Shown piece after piece: positions 1 to 13,900 of a DNA stretch of 64,000 nt. The stretch is from Trogon surrucura. Taxonomy: Eukaryota > Chordata > Aves > Trogoniformes > Trogonidae. The notes under the pieces were generated by a model, which had not been told where the DNA came from, made no database searches, and worked only from the letters and a program-made list of their open reading frames with translations. Location of the stretch: contig CM036628.1 of assembly GCA_020746105.1 (NCBI GenBank), positions 5,962,001 to 6,026,000 on the forward strand. Direction: 5' to 3'. The position numbers and the translations under genes were made by a program. Position 1 is the first letter of the stretch. Each line of letters starts with the position of its first letter.

Positions 1-3000
1 GAATGCTTTAGATACAGTCGATTCCAATTCAGGAAAACATGATGGAACAACTGGAGTAAGACAAGCTCTTAGAGTCTCTCCTGGCTCAAATTCTTGTGAC
101 TATGACCTCCTGGGGTAAAAAAATCGTAACGGCTATTTGGTGAGATGACTATATTTTCTACAGCACAACACAACACACAAAAATACAGCCCCGCAGGAAT
201 GTGAGTTTCAGCATTTTTGCTCTAAGATATAATGTAGCTTGCTGTCTTCACCCTTCAGTGATATTTTTTCTGTTCTGCTCCTTAATTATCTCTTAGATTA
301 ATTACCATGTCCTGGCTTGCAGTCTTTCCTCACTTGTAAACGTTGCTAATTTGTCTGAGAAAAAGGCAGCAAGTTCAAACTTTGCAAGAATCTGAGAAGT
401 ATGGTGATCGCCTCCAGAGGAAACAGCGGCGTAGGACATAGAGGTATTTCATCTGAAGGGTTTCTTAAACTTTAATATTTGTCACAGTTAAACAGTTAAC
501 ATTCTAAATATAATAATATACTCCCAAATAGACTACGATCCTGCCTGAGAATTTTGCCAAGAATGGCACGAAGATGCTGCTCTTGCTATATACAGTTGCA
601 AGGGTAGTTGATCCTGTGTTCGAAGAAAACTGTTCTGCATTTGCTTTTCTGTACTGTCCATGCACCCATGAATTATGCTGTACTATTTGCCATAGCCACA
701 GCCCGGAGAAGAAACAGAGCAGAAGCCCTTTGTATTCAGCCTGTGCTGACCAAGATCAAGCTGGTTCATAAACAGAAAGAAGAAACATTTCTTGCCTGTT
801 GAAGTGTACAGCAGTTCACACTGCACAGCTGTTAGTCAAGAAGAGCTTCCTTTCTAACATGGAAATACGTATTTCAGAAATTATACCCGTATGTTCATCG
901 TGTGTTACGATATTGTCCAATAAAATGGACATGAATATGTAAATTACTTCTGAGAAATTTGTGACTTCACTAAATATTCCTGAAATAGAATGTGCAGTTA
1001 TAACTGAACACATAGCTTTTCCCAGAGACAATTCAAGAAACATTGCTAAATGAGATGCCAATTGATACGATCAGGAATAAAAATTCCATTCCAATGATGA
1101 TAGCATGCAATTGTCACCGTTAAAAAGTTACTTTGTACCAAATGCTGTTGAAATGCTTTTTAAAAAGTCACTTTAACATAGATTTTAATATGCAAGGTAT
1201 GTTGGAATCCTTTAACAAACTTCCAGTTCGAGGCTGTCAGAGTGTGAAAGATCAAACAGAGGTTAGTGCAAATTCCAGGCTGTCAAGAAGTATCTGACAA
1301 AGAATAAAGAGCAAAACTCTGCAAGTCATTTCAATTTGACATTAATGAGGGCTTTTGCCTTAGAAAGGACCACGAAAAGTATGCAAGATTTGTGCTGAGA
1401 GGTGCAACAGTAAAGTATTTAAGGCTAGATTCAGAAAATGTAGTAGTTATTTAGGTACTGTGCTACCAACTGGTATTTACAGCAGGGTAGCCAAGACTCA
1501 TAAATGCATGAACCATGAGACACCTTAAAACAAGAAGTGGCTCATGAAAAGCACAATATTGAGTGCAAAGGGCAAGAACTTTAGGTTTCAAAATGTTCCT
1601 CAGCTTTTTGAGGCTGAGAATGTCAAATTCAAATGCTCAACTTCCACGATGCCACTGAATTTACTTAAAAGAAAAATCTAGCAATGATAATTCTGCAGAA
1701 GCTATAGAGAACTCTTGCCAAGAAGAATGGTCTTACTTAGGTATTATGAGGAATAAAGAAGTAGATGTTGTTTGGTGAGGTTAAGATATAACTACCAATG
1801 TTACTTGGCTTCCCTCAGTTCATTTTGTTCCTTTTTGTGTCATCTGACACTGTCCAAAATCTGATGGTGTAGAGTCAGATGTAGCCTGGGTTTCATATTT
1901 GTTGCTCATTTCTTTCCTCAAAGCCATGATGTTTCCATTATTAAACTATCTAGATGTCATAAAAGGAAGTAATACTGTTCTAAGCAGTGGATAACTGCTC
2001 TATTGAGAGCTATTTAACATGTTCCTTTTTCATCTCTTGTTAATGTAAACCTCTTTTGCTAATAATATTATAGAATACAGTCCCTTTCAGGAGTTTTGAT
2101 TCAGTACAACTCCACTCAAGTCACTGAACGAAAACTGAGTTAGCAGTTCTCCAAGAACAAAGCCACAATCTTTTAGTCCCATGTTATGACTCCTGTGAGC
2201 TTGAGCGGGTGTTTAATCAGGCTTTCTATATTAAAATGTCCACACACCCATGACAGTTTTGTTGTCCTTGTCACACTAGAATTTCGATTAGTTGCCATTG
2301 CATTTTACCATGAAAAGTTTAATTAATACCGGAATATGTTCAAAAATCCTGGCAGCTGGAACCAGCTTATGTCCTTTGGATTTAAGCTTTCATTAAGAAA
2401 AAAATTCCTATCTCTACACTTAAAACATAGAGGAAAGCTTGAAAGAGATGAATCATCCAGCTCCCAACATTAAGGGTAAAGTTCTACCAGCTTAATGTCC
2501 TTTTTTTTTTTTTTTTTCTTTTTTTTTTTAAATTTGGTATCTTCTGAATGCCTCAACTGCAGTATTGGGAAAAACTGGCATGTGTCTGCTTAGCAGTTTC
2601 CATAAGCAGCATAATCCTTCATAGAGACTTTCTCTTGTAGTACTACAACATGCTAATGTATTTTTAGCACACTCATATCTTCCCTAAGGTAAATCACTGA
2701 GTTTCTCAACGACGGCTTTTCTCTCTATGAAATTCATTAAGAGGCCAATGCATGCTCACGAACAGGTGCCCATCACAGGGACCTAGAAGGCAGCTCTTAG
2801 TTGGATCCAGCTGCCAGAAACAGCTTTAAGTGAGATCAATAGCAGTTCTGGTGTCCAGCTAATTAATACCTAATCTGTAACTGTCAAACACCTCTGCCAT
2901 TGAATGGAGACCCTGTCACGCATACGGGATGAGACTTCTATGAGAGTAAGTCTATGACAATGCAAACGAAGCCGATGTAATTCCAAGGTTGAAAAGCAAA

Positions 3001-6000
3001 GCTGGGTTATACATACCTCTTTGGGACTGTTCCACAGCTTTACGGCGAAAAAAACACCTAGAAATTCATGTGATTTGGACTGAATTTGTGAGAAGAAAAA
3101 AATGCCTTAGAAAATTTCCAATTTTGCTATCACCACTGGCAACTGGAGAGAGGTCAGTAGAGTTCCAAGCCTTATTTAATTTCCACAGAAACATTCTGTG
3201 TGGTGCATAACTTTCTGTTTGGGGCCTAAATGCTTCTAATTTATAAAGTACCTCTTCCTTTCCTAACAAATGTTTATCCTGCACTTAAAACTTTTACAAT
3301 CCATTGACTCATTACCAGTGCCACTGGGCCCAACTGATACCCTATAAATACTGGATGTAAAATAACGTAGTTACAATGGTTCCTGTTTTACTTTGAGTAA
3401 ATAAATTGTTTCTGTAACTCCCAACTATATTACACTCCATAACCAAAAATATCCATGCACCATGGGCAAGATTATTACTCTATATCAAAACAGAGTCACC
3501 TAGAGAAGATGGAAGAAGACCCAGGGAATACATGTTCTAAGTGTATGCAAATGGTTCTTTATCACCCATTTAATTCTTTCATTATGTTAGCTGAGAAAAG
3601 AGCCAAGGAGGCAATCTCATCATCTCATACCTATTAGGTGACTGCACTAAAATCTCTTCCCTTTATTTTGCTTATGATTAGCAAGAGCTTGATATAGTCA
3701 AGATTTTATTGGGGTTTTTTTAAGCTTAAAAAGCGTTTCTAGATGGTTACTTTAAGACAGCACAGCCAGCTCAAGACGTCGCTGGCACCAGGCCATTCGG
3801 AGGTATTCAAACCTCCCATGAGCTACTTTGGCACACGGACAGTATGCAGTGTTTTTGTTCGATAAGTTCCTCTTAGCTCAAAAACGTAAAAATTAGGTGC
3901 TTTATTATAATTTACAAAAGAGGTTCTAAGCAGCTAATCCAAATAACTTTAGGATTATAAAATTTATCTCTCCCAACGCTGAAGTGGTAAAATGAGCAAT
4001 AGCTCATAAGTAATGTTGGAATCCATTCATTCTCTGATGACCTTCTACTGGCATTGAACTTCCCTTGGCACCGAAATGCAGAAGTGTACCAACAGTGCTT
4101 ACTGATGAAATACATAATGAATGCAACCTGCTATTTGGAATATTTTGTACCTTGAGCAAATGTTCTGCTTTTCAACAGTTCATGAATTCTTCTGCTGTTT
4201 CTCTGCTGGTGGAAAAAAACTAATTTTTAATAATTTGAGCAGCTTTTTGTATTGCCTTAAATCTCTCTTTCTAGCTTGCTTAAAGCTTACGATATGATCA
4301 TGATACCGATGGAAATTCCACAGCCATTAAGCTGTTAATATTAAAAAAAAAATTAATTTAAAACTACAGAACTCATTTTGACCTGCTACATAGTGAAAGC
4401 TATTATAATAGGTAACAAATTATGCCTTGGAAAACTTCATCTATTTTGTAGCCTACTGTACCTGAAATAGTCTTATATTAAAAAATGTAACTCATTCAAA
4501 ACAAAATTTAAATGGTCCATGCACATTTACTGCCTAGTGTAATTAGATTTCTTTTTTTTTTTTACGTTCAATTAGATTTTCAAAACAATGTTTGTTTGCT
4601 GTCACTGATATAATGAAATAGGAATAAAGATCACCTAACACTGTAGCTAAAGGGCTCTTCTATAAAGATGAAGAGCACACAGATGTCAAAACGAAAGAAA
4701 CAGAAAAATGGCTTTTCGTACTGCCATGAGACATGTCGAATAAATGACTAAGAATGTGTTTTAAAAAAAAAAAAACCACAACCCAAAGACAGATTGGTAA
4801 AATAAATTGGGTGTAAGGCTTTGTGAGTGTTAGTTCCACTAGGAATATTCTCACTATTTTCAGGAACAGAAAACAGTATCATGAGCTTTGAAAATGAAGA
4901 AAACAAATGCTATTGAACGGGAAGATGCTCTTAATCTCTAAAGGCTTTAATCGGGATCCATTAATTCAGTAGGGTCTACCAGGCTCTGTTTCCAGATACT
5001 GAGCCAAATCCAGCTCACAAAACACTTCATTGTATCCAAGAGAATCACAGACGGGATTCATTTTACTTGTCAATTTTACTGCTTTTAACAAATTCAGATA
5101 ACATGCTTGGCATGAAACAGTTTACTAAGGAGAAATGTTACTGAGTTTGTAACGTTACCACAAAGAACTCTACTGTCTGAGTTACGCAGAGGTAAGAGAT
5201 ACGCCAAACTGTTTACTGGTTACTTAAGCAGTTAATGAATGGCAAAACACATTTTGCTCACAATGTTGGGTTTTGTCATCTATTTTCTATCTCTATTTGA
5301 ATAGAGAAGAGCTTTGTGAGCCAACATAAATGTGAACACTCAAAGGTTTCACCATTGTGCTCATTCTGTCTTAATGTCAGATTAAAATTTAGTTGCTGCT
5401 CATGTTCTGTCGACTAAGGGAATCGACTAAGAGAACTAAAATTTAAAGCTAGGTACTGCTTTTTAGCATGGAGCGCGTCTACCAATTCTGATAAAAGTCA
5501 AATGGAAATTGCCAATATGACAGAGAGGGCAAATGGCTTTAGAAAGGCAGTAATGTAACTCCCACAACCTGAATAATTATTTCTGAAGTTAAATAAATTT
5601 GCATAAAATATTTTTTTCTTTTAACACCAAGAAATTACTAGTTTTATAACTACAGTGATTTTCAGAGACAGCTGTGATCTTGCCCTTCTTCTCTGAACAT
5701 TAATCAACATAATTTCTGATAAAATAAAAATACAGGAGACAATTAAAATGTTTCAGCCCTTTCTAACATGTGTTAACAGAAAAAAACACTCCACAAACAA
5801 GTATGAATCTGAGGAGAAAAATTAGGCAGTGTGGCACCAAGTAAGTAATCTGAAAATCACATCCAAGTGACACGGGCAGGGAGATCCTCCCTCCACCTGT
5901 ACCCTTCCCCACCTTATGGTCCACAGCGGAAGCCAGCCTCCATCCTGTGGGCTTATTCTGATCCTACTTCTTCCATACATGTATGTGCAGATTCCACCCA

Positions 6001-6272
6001 GCTTCACTGATAGTCAGAAATTTATGACATCCTTTCTCATATTCTAATCTCTTCTTCTTTTTTTGCCTACATCAGAAGGGTTTTAAGCAGGAACTGGAAG
6101 GACAATAAAATGCCTTTTGGGATACTTAGGGAGAAGTCTAAGTAATTGTGGTCCTGATATGTAATATTTAGGGTCACTTAGGAAGCTGTATCCTAGGAGA
6201 TTGTTTTTATGGGATTAGTCCCCACTGCTCACTCACTCCCTCAAAAACAGCCAAGCAGAGTCATGTCTGATT
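1..6272. other. Unique AT-rich stretch without a supported gene
   Basis: I see no repeat family and no convincing exon here. The open frames are short (up to about 80 codons), lack paired splice sites and mostly overlap one another on both strands. A T-rich tract lies at about 2501-2530 and another short one near 4551-4563. A frame on the minus strand at 3912-4115 is followed by an AATAAA-like word, but has no upstream acceptor that I trust. A direct repeat of TCGACTAAG occurs twice near 5410-5430. The stretch is best read as intergenic or intronic. Confidence 0.5.
2501..2531. repeat. Poly-T tract
   Basis: This is a run of about 30 T, broken by single C or A bases. It could be the poly-A tail of an old minus-strand retrocopy or a simple homopolymer. 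I see no recognisable retrocopy body next to it. Confidence 0.8.
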
Positions 6273-6620
6273 CTAATTAACGTCTATAAATACCCGAGGG
6301 GTGGGTGTCAAGGCGAAGGAGACAATCTCTTCTCAGTGGTGCCCAGCAACAGAACAAGAAATAATGGTTTTAAGTTAGAATATAGGAAGTTCCACCTCAA
6401 CATGAGGAGAAATTTCTTTACTGTGAGAGTGACGGAGCACTGGCACAGGCTGCCCAGAGAGGGTGTGGAGTCTCCTTCTCTGGAGACATTCAAAACCCGC
6501 CTGGACACGTTCCTGTGTGACTGCCCTGGGGGATCGTGCTCTGGCAGGGGGGCTGGACTAGATGATCTCTAGAGGTCCCTTCCAACCCCCCAACATTCTG
6601 TGATTCTCTATGATTCTATG
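6273..6620 (+). mobile_element. CR1 LINE, 3' end fragment
   Basis: This is the last ~350 bp of a CR1 (chicken repeat 1) LINE in plus orientation, truncated at the 5' side as most CR1 copies are. It starts with the CR1 segment encoding the end of ORF2 (around TCTATAAATACC). It continues through the diagnostic GAGCACTGGCACAGGCTGCC and GGACTAGATGATCTCTAGAGG words and ends in ATTCTGTGATTCTCTATGATTCTATG, the CR1 tail of short tandem octamers. The open frame at 6336-6572 is the residual ORF2 C-terminus, in which the residues [20 protein letters not shown] are still readable. It has no role in the host beyond being a fossil insertion. Its moderate similarity to remembered consensus suggests a middle-aged copy. 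Confidence 0.95.
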
Positions 6621-9600
6621 AAATCATTTCTCCGATGAAAAATTCAAGAGTTAAAAAAATAAAGACAATCATAATCATATTTCAGAGATAAATATTTACT
6701 GCCTTTAGAAATCTATTTTTAAAAGTAGCCAAAAATATCCTTCACTGTTCCTATCTTTTAATCTGCCTTGGATTTTCTCTATCTCTCCATGGCTAAGGGT
6801 TCAGCTTTTGAAAACTGTCCATATGTTCATGCGTTAATTCTGCTATGGTTATGCTAACTCCTAATGGGTAGGCTTCCTTATGTGCACCTTTCTCCACTTG
6901 TAAAAAAAGAAACTTTTCATCAGAGCTAACTTATAGAAAGCCCACTTACTACAAGGTATTAGACAGAGAGCTAGATGCAGAAGCATCTAGTTCACAGAGC
7001 TGTTACTGCCTTCTGGTTTACCTCTAAACTTACCACCACACTCATGTTCACTTTCTGAATAACCACTTTGTAAGCCAACAATCCATGCTGTAAGTATGGC
7101 TTACAGCATGTAAGCCATACTTAATCTTCAGAAGCCTGTAATAAGTTCCAAAACTAAGCTTGTGCCTTCTCATGTCCTAAGTTCAGGAGCTGTAAAGCAA
7201 TGTGAACTAAATCTGGAACGACTTGCAAAAAAACAAAGACATCCTCACATACCTCATGCAGCATGAGAAGATGCAACTGAAAAGGTTCTTTTTTTTTTGC
7301 AGGCAACTATATTTTTAGAATCTAACACAGTTTTATATATAAAAAAAAGAGTTTTTCTGAAGCCATTTATTATCTCTAGTGGGTTACAACAATATAGCTA
7401 CTACCTCTGAAAAAGAGTAATTTTTACAGATCTGTTGAGTAAGAACAAGCTTGTCAAGACTTTGATCTGATCTCGTATCTGTAGTTAATTTGACAGAGCA
7501 GCTAGAGTAGTCAAATTACTCATTATTTGTTAAGTTTTGACACGCCTGGCCAAAATATCCCAAGAACTTCACATTCCAAAGTTGCAATAAGATGTTAAAA
7601 ATTAAAAGCTACTACGCAGATTAAGCCAATCTGATGACTCAAAAAGCTCCACATTCTACTGCTATCAAGGAACTGTCACTGGTGCCAGGGAACGGAGACA
7701 AGATACATACTGTAAGATCACATAATGGCAAAAGAAAGATAAAGACAAAAGAAAGGAAACTGAACAGATTGAGGTGTTCTCTAGAAAAGAACAAGCAGAG
7801 GTCGAACATATCACTTCCAAACACTCATGTATTTGCATCTAGGTTTCTCTCATCCATAAAGCAAAAGTCATGTGCTATATAAAAATGAAGACCAGGGTCT
7901 ATTTTGAGGTGTAAACACTCCCCTCTTCCTAACACATAAATGTACAAGCATGAGAATAAAAAAAGATTTGTGCAGGTCTTCTATATCCAGTCTAAGTCAC
8001 AAGAACACCAAAACTATGTCAGTTGTGTCCAACTCTATGCCAACAAGGCTATAAAAACATATTCAGAATTTCCTTGACTTCTTGATAGACATAAGAATGC
8101 AGATATCTTTATTAAAAATTGAAAAACACTGGTCACAGCTTGTACCATCATCTGGCCTGGAATATTGTGTCATGGAAATAACTAAATGTCTCATGATCCT
8201 TTGGGAACCATTGAAGTTACTTCCCAGTGGACTGTCTCTGTGAAAATTAAAAAGCGTGGGAAATAAAATTGCCACATTGGGGTTTTTTCACTCTGTATCA
8301 AAAAACAGGTGCAAATGATCATATTTGTTAGGGCAGCCCAAATATCCACTCATATTACTAATAAATTCGGTCCATGCCATTTTCTGAAGGCAGAATCCCT
8401 ATTCTGCATGCTCAAACACCTCAAGAACAGATTGTTTATTCCAATTTCTAATATTAATTAATATTTTCCATCTTAATGTAATTTGCTGTGAACTAGAATG
8501 GAATTCAGATCCTTTCACTATACATATCCAAAAAAAACTTTCAAGATGCACACTGATTTCTTCCCTGTTCCCAACAGGATCGAAGTTATCTACTAACTTA
8601 AACAAGACGCTCTAGCTTTCTAGTCGTGTTGGCTGAGTCAAAGTTTTTTATTTGCCTTTTAAGTTTTTAGTTTAGCAAAGAAACTTCTGATGAATAATAG
8701 AATTCCTCACTTGTCAAAGGTTGAACATAGCAAAATACATACTGCAAAGTCTAACAGTGGCATAACATTACTAGAAGAACACAGTCAAGCTTCTGATTTA
8801 CTTGTAAGAGTTAATGTTTCATTTAAATACTAAGCCCATTTGAAGAGGTGGAAAGAGCATGATATTAAAATGTTTATGTTAATGTACTCTGCCTGATAAA
8901 CCTGTTTATCCTTGTCTACAGTTCAGCAGCGTCATTAGCGGTAAAGTAGACAAACATCATAAAGTGACAATAAGACTTGAATGCTTTAGCACAAATAAGG
9001 CTTCACACCGCACTGAATTTATATTAAAATTTCTCAATGATTTCAAGAAGAGTGCACATGCAAACAATTAGAAACAGGCAGAACAGGTCCTAAATTAGCT
9101 CTATGAATTCTATGTGCCTTCCTCATCATAACGCACTGTGCCACTAAACTGTCAGAATAATCATACTGGTGCCAAAGCTCACGTTGTCTCTAATAAGTTT
9201 TTCCATTTAAAAAGCAAGTGTGGTCTCATGCAGGCAGAGAGAATGTAAAAACAGGATTCTTAATGGAAAGCATTAGTTCTGATGCATGAAAGCTACGTCT
9301 GCATCCACAGGAGAAACCAGTGCTGTAACAGTAAAAACACGGTAATTTTTATCACCGTCTACAAGCTTACTGGTAGGGAAAATTCTATGAGCTTTACCTT
9401 CAAATGAAAACCTCATTAGCTTGTCTTGGCTTCTATTGTCAATGTTATTTTCACAGTTCCTACCTTAACAAGCCATTGTTCTTTCACTGTTTTCTCCGAG
9501 TTACTTGCTACATTACCATTTCAATGTGGGCAACAGAAATGAGGACGCCCTTGCATTTCAGGGAGAATACATACAACTTTTTCTAATAATTCAGTCTTTA

Positions 9601-9880
9601 ACTGGTGAAATTATTATACCATTTGCATGCAGCACTTGAGACATCCACAAAGAACAACAATCTCACTTGTTCACAAACTAGACTTTGATCATTAGGCAAT
9701 ATCAAAGCGATTTTGGGGTACTTACAGCGCTGTGTCAAAAACCCGGTACCAAAATTTATCATAAAGTCTAGTTCATCGTTTTGCAAACAAAAAGTATTTG
9801 TGTCAGAAAGTGTTTGTTCATTCAGTCTAAAGTTCTGAGTATGCCTACTTAGCTGTTGGTTTGAGAGAAATTTTGGGGGA
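6621..9880. other. Unique stretch without a supported gene
   Basis: There is no repeat family except the hairpin pair at 7084-7123. A minus-strand frame at 8063-8275 has an acceptor-like TTTTAATTTTCACAG at its upstream side but no convincing donor. Nothing else stands out. Confidence 0.5.
7084..7123. repeat. Overlapping inverted repeats (two alternative hairpins)
   Basis: TAAGTATGGCTTAC at 7091-7104 is perfectly inverted at 7110-7123 around a 5-base loop (AGCAT), giving a 14-bp stem. The upstream CATGCTGTAA (7084-7093) is perfectly inverted at 7101-7110, giving a competing 10-bp stem with a 7-base loop. The two hairpins share bases and exclude one another. No flanking element explains them. 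They may come from template switching during replication, which leaves exactly this type of quasi-palindrome. Confidence 0.9.
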
Positions 9881-10950
9881 TGTGTACTGGTTTCACACGG
9901 AAAGGTTTTGTTAGAGGGAGGGCTGCAGGGGAGGTTTTTGTGAGAAGATGCCAGAAGCTTCCCATGTGTCCAACAGAGCCGACGCCAGCCGGCTCCAAGA
10001 CAGACCCACCGCTGGTCAAGGCTGAGCCCATCAGTGATGGTGGCAGCACCTGTGTGATAACTTATTTAAGAAGGGGGAAAAACACTGCTGCCAGAGGAGA
10101 GGAGTGAGACATATGTGAAAAAACTCTGCAGAGACCAAGGTCAGTGCAGAAGGAGGGGGAAGAGCTGTGCCAGGTGCCAGAGCAGGGATTCCCCTGCAGC
10201 CCATGGTGAAGACCAAGGCAAAGCAGGTTGTCCCTCTGCAGCCCATGGAAGTCCGTGGTTGAACAGGATGATGTGTCTTTCCCAAAGGATACTGTGACCC
10301 TGTGGAAAGCCCACGCTGGAACATGCTCCTAGCAGGACCTGTGGTCCCATGGAGAGGAGCGCATATTGGAGCAGGTTTCCTGGCAGGACCTGTGACCCCA
10401 CAGGTACTCACACTGGAGCGGTCTGTTCCTGAAGGACTGCATCCCATGGAAGGGACCCATGCCAAATCGGTTGGTGAAGAACTGTAGCCCATGGGAAAGA
10501 CCCACATTGGAGAAGTTTGTGGAGGACTGCTTCCTGTGGGAGACACCCCACGCTGGAGCAGCGGGAAAGCGTGAGGAGGAAGGAACAGCAGAGATAACAC
10601 ATGATGAACTGACCACAACCCCCGTTCCCCATCCCTCTGTGCCACTGGTGGGGAGGAGACAGGGAAACTGGGAGTAAAGCTGAACCCGGGAAGAAGGGAA
10701 AGGTGGAGGAAAGATGGTTTTAGATTTGTTCTTATTATCCTTCTCTGATCTAAATCAGCAATAGATTAAATTATTTCCCCAAGTCAAGTCTGTTTCGCCT
10801 GTGAGGGTAACTGGTGAGTGATCTCCCTGTCCTTATCTCAACTCATGAGCCCTTCAGTTTATTTCCTTTCCCCCTCTTGAGTTGAGGAAGTGGAATAATA
10901 GAGCAGCTTTGGTGAGGACCTGACATCTAGCCAAAGTCAATCCACCACCA
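9881..10950 (+). mobile_element. Solo LTR of an avian endogenous retrovirus (ERVL-like)
   Basis: This is a fossil LTR of about 1.07 kb that begins with TG (TGTGTACTGG or TGTACTGG) and ends near CCACCACCA. The text matches an abundant avian LTR type as I remember it. A promoter-like ATAACTTATTTAAG lies near 10057-10070. A middle portion with degenerate ~70-75-base units follows, repeating the words CCCATGG and CACGCTGGAGCAG. The characteristic 3' part then carries GGTGAGTGATCTCCCTGTCC near 10815. There is no internal retroviral sequence beside it, so it is a solo LTR left by recombination. The open frames on both strands (up to 204 codons on the minus strand) arise from the internal repeats and GC richness, and are not genes. 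The family assignment to ERVL is from memory and less certain than the LTR call. I found no clear target duplication, so it is probably old. Confidence 0.8.
10200..10570 (+). repeat. Degenerate ~70-75-base tandem units inside the solo LTR
   Basis: Words such as GCCCATGGAAG, CACGCTGGAGCAG and GAAGAACTG recur at roughly 70-75-base spacing. Examples of CCCATGG lie near 10199, 10242, 10347, 10442 and 10488. This is internal expansion known for this type of avian LTR. It explains why several long spurious reading frames overlap here. Confidence 0.65.
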
Positions 10951-13900
10951 TATGATTCAATCTCTCTTTTTTCTTTCTCTTCCCTGAATAGACAAATTCA
11001 CAAACTAAAGATGTAAATTAACATTCATATATTCACTGCAACTGAAATAAGTTTCAATCTTGCAACTGAACGCGAGATTCCCACCTAAACAATGCAGATT
11101 TAGCACACGAAATGAAGAGAGAGAAAACCAGGTTATATATGGTTGGCATCAACTTCCTACTGCTTGCAGAGACATTCTGCATTAAGTAATAACCCAGAGT
11201 CTAATTCTTGTTTTGGGAATTGCTCATTATCTTAGGTTCTCCAGAGCAGAACACAAATTTATGCAGGACCAGAATAAGGTCATTGTCACACCAGACCCAT
11301 TCTCAGCTACCTGCCACACTTTTGGTATCATCATACTCCTTTATAGTGCAAGATAGAAGAATTACATTAGTGGCTGACTCCTCAAAAGGAGGTCAACTCT
11401 TTTCAGAATTAAAAAACAATCAGCTAACACCTACCACAGAGATGATTTGGGGAGGAAAAAAAATCAATCAATGCATTCAAACATAAAATACCATTCGAGA
11501 ACTTGATGATCAGGAATATGCCATCAACCAGAAAGAAATTGCTACCGATAAAATAGAAAAGATACTTTTATTACACGCTGTCATCACTTTGTAGGGCTTT
11601 TTTCCTCCTCACTTCTTATTTTCTTTCTGTGCTTCTGATTTAGACAGAAATGTTACAACTAGAAATACACACACACAAAAAAAATCCATCTACAGACTGC
11701 TTTAAACATTTTCTGTGATTCAAATGGAATTTAGAATACTTAGAAAATTTATTTTTTTATGATTATAGTGCTCTAAGTCTGCACACCTGATGCTTCTATT
11801 GGAATAATTACCCTGTAAGAGTGAGCTAAATGACAGAAAATTTGTATTAGAGAAGGAATGCTGATATTAGGCAATATTTACTAGAGCAAAATCAGTTAAA
11901 GCAACAGTTGTCACAAATGAGGTATAACTAAATTAGGTATAATTAACTATACATCTGCTCCCCCTGATTTCAGACATATTGAAGCACAACTGAATCCCAT
12001 CCAGAAAGGTCTGAGTAGACTTCCTAGCAGCCAGGTCTGCCTAACAACACAGCCCTCCCCAAAGTTACCAACCTTTACACTACCCTTACATCCACCCATC
12101 ACGGCAAATCTGGTGGATACTCTGGAAAAGAGGCTTTTGCATTGGTGTGGATTTTAGTTTCCACCTACACAATTTCATTTGGGATTTCTGGTTTTGAGTA
12201 CTTTTACTTTGCCTTTCAAAACACTGTAAAAGAACTTAACAATGTACAAACATTACGGAACTTCGACAACATCTTGTTTTCCCATCATGAAGGACAGAAG
12301 ATGCACAAAAAGATGGGTATTAAAGTACAATTACAGCTGAAGTTCCTTTATTTCCATCATTTTCAGAAGTCACATTGACAGTAATCCTTCCTTCCTTGCA
12401 AGTATTTGGAAGCTTATGCTTTAAAAGTGGATTTAATGTTCGAAAATGGCAGTTCTGGAAACTGAAAGCAAAATAGAGAAGTTGCAAGTGGTAGCCAGTA
12501 TCAGAAGTTTTTTGCGAGTGGACTACAACTAAGGCAAACACAGTGAGACCATCTAGCTGATAATACTGGCATTTATATGTGATTATGACACTTTCTAGAA
12601 ATAATGTTGCAGCCACAGATATTTATTTCATATAAACATAATTCACTGATGAAGTGAACTGCACAGAAGTCCAAGAACCAATTTCAAAAGGGGAAAAATG
12701 AAAAATGACCAAAAAAGCCCACCTACTATCCACACGATTTTAACGTTACTTGAAGGTTCAACAATCCCAAAACACTCCTTGCAATAAAAAGTTACTGTGG
12801 CTTTAGGAACGTTGAATCATTCATATTACAAACTGTGTGCCAATTAGCAAGTTGTTTTCCCCTTGGCAGACTTGAAATTTCATGTTTAGTTCTACATTAA
12901 GCTGATGAACACTACGAAGAGATGACCAAACTGGCATCACATGGCATGGTTATTTTTCAAAGATTTCCTTTAAGAGCTGTAAGGTACTATTCCAGTGCCA
13001 TCTCTCACCCATTTTCCTTATGAACCATATGCCAGTTTCAACACATCCCATACACACTGTGTGGGTACTGTTTGCATTTAATTGGTAGCCTTCGTCCGTA
13101 TGAGTTGTAGACATAAATGCAAACATCTAAGGAGAAGCAAGGAATGAAGACCTGGTGCAAACCAGACTCAAATGAGCAATCTCCAGGGCAACAGCATCTG
13201 CTCACATCCTTCACTGTTGCAGTTTTCCTGCAATGAAGGGATACAGCATAATTTATCTGACTCATAGGTATTTATATCTGCTCGTTACTCACAAAAGTAT
13301 ACATCCTGCTTTTACTATGGAAAATAATGAAGGGTAAAGCAGTCACTGTTGAAAAACAAAATTGCAAATTTTGGTTTTGCTTTAATAAAATACCAAACGA
13401 GGAAGTGAGATAAATGAAAGAAACTATTTTCAAGGTCTCAGAAACAGTATTTTATATTTTACATGGCAACTTACACCCTGAATGTTTTAAAGTATTTGAT
13501 CCGTACCTATGAACGCCTAAGATGAACAGAAATCCTGATTTTCAAATCATTAGTGTACATAGTTAACGATTTCTGAAAATTAATTTCGTTCAATTCATCA
13601 AGTTCCAGACTATTCAGTATGCATTCAAGTAAAATTATTCTTTGAACTATAGCCTCTGAGCTAATGTTTGTCTTCTGCTCTTAATTACACTACATCATCA
13701 TTTTTGACAGCTCTATACACAGCTTCAGACATTAATCTATCCTTCATTTCCCTTAGACACTAAGTTACTCATGCTCTGCCTTCAATTTTTTTTACTCTGT
13801 GTAAACTTCTTTCTTGATAATGATTTCCATGACGGTTATTTTAGTGTTAACGTCTTTTCATTATCACAGTCTTCTAACTTCTTTTGCAAAATTGTCTCCA

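Noticed and set aside
3066-3284. Minus-strand 72-codon frame near a GTATGT donor-like site
   Set aside because: The donor belongs to a different, 41-base segment whose acceptor is weak. No consistent exon can be drawn.
10031-10645. 204-codon minus-strand open frame
   Set aside because: It lies wholly inside the solo LTR, is antisense to it, and its repeated words follow the LTR's internal units. It is not a gene.
13038-13265. Cysteine-rich minus-strand frame after an acceptor-like site
   Set aside because: No clear donor or poly-A signal, and a second acceptor-like site lies inside it. The evidence is too weak to call.
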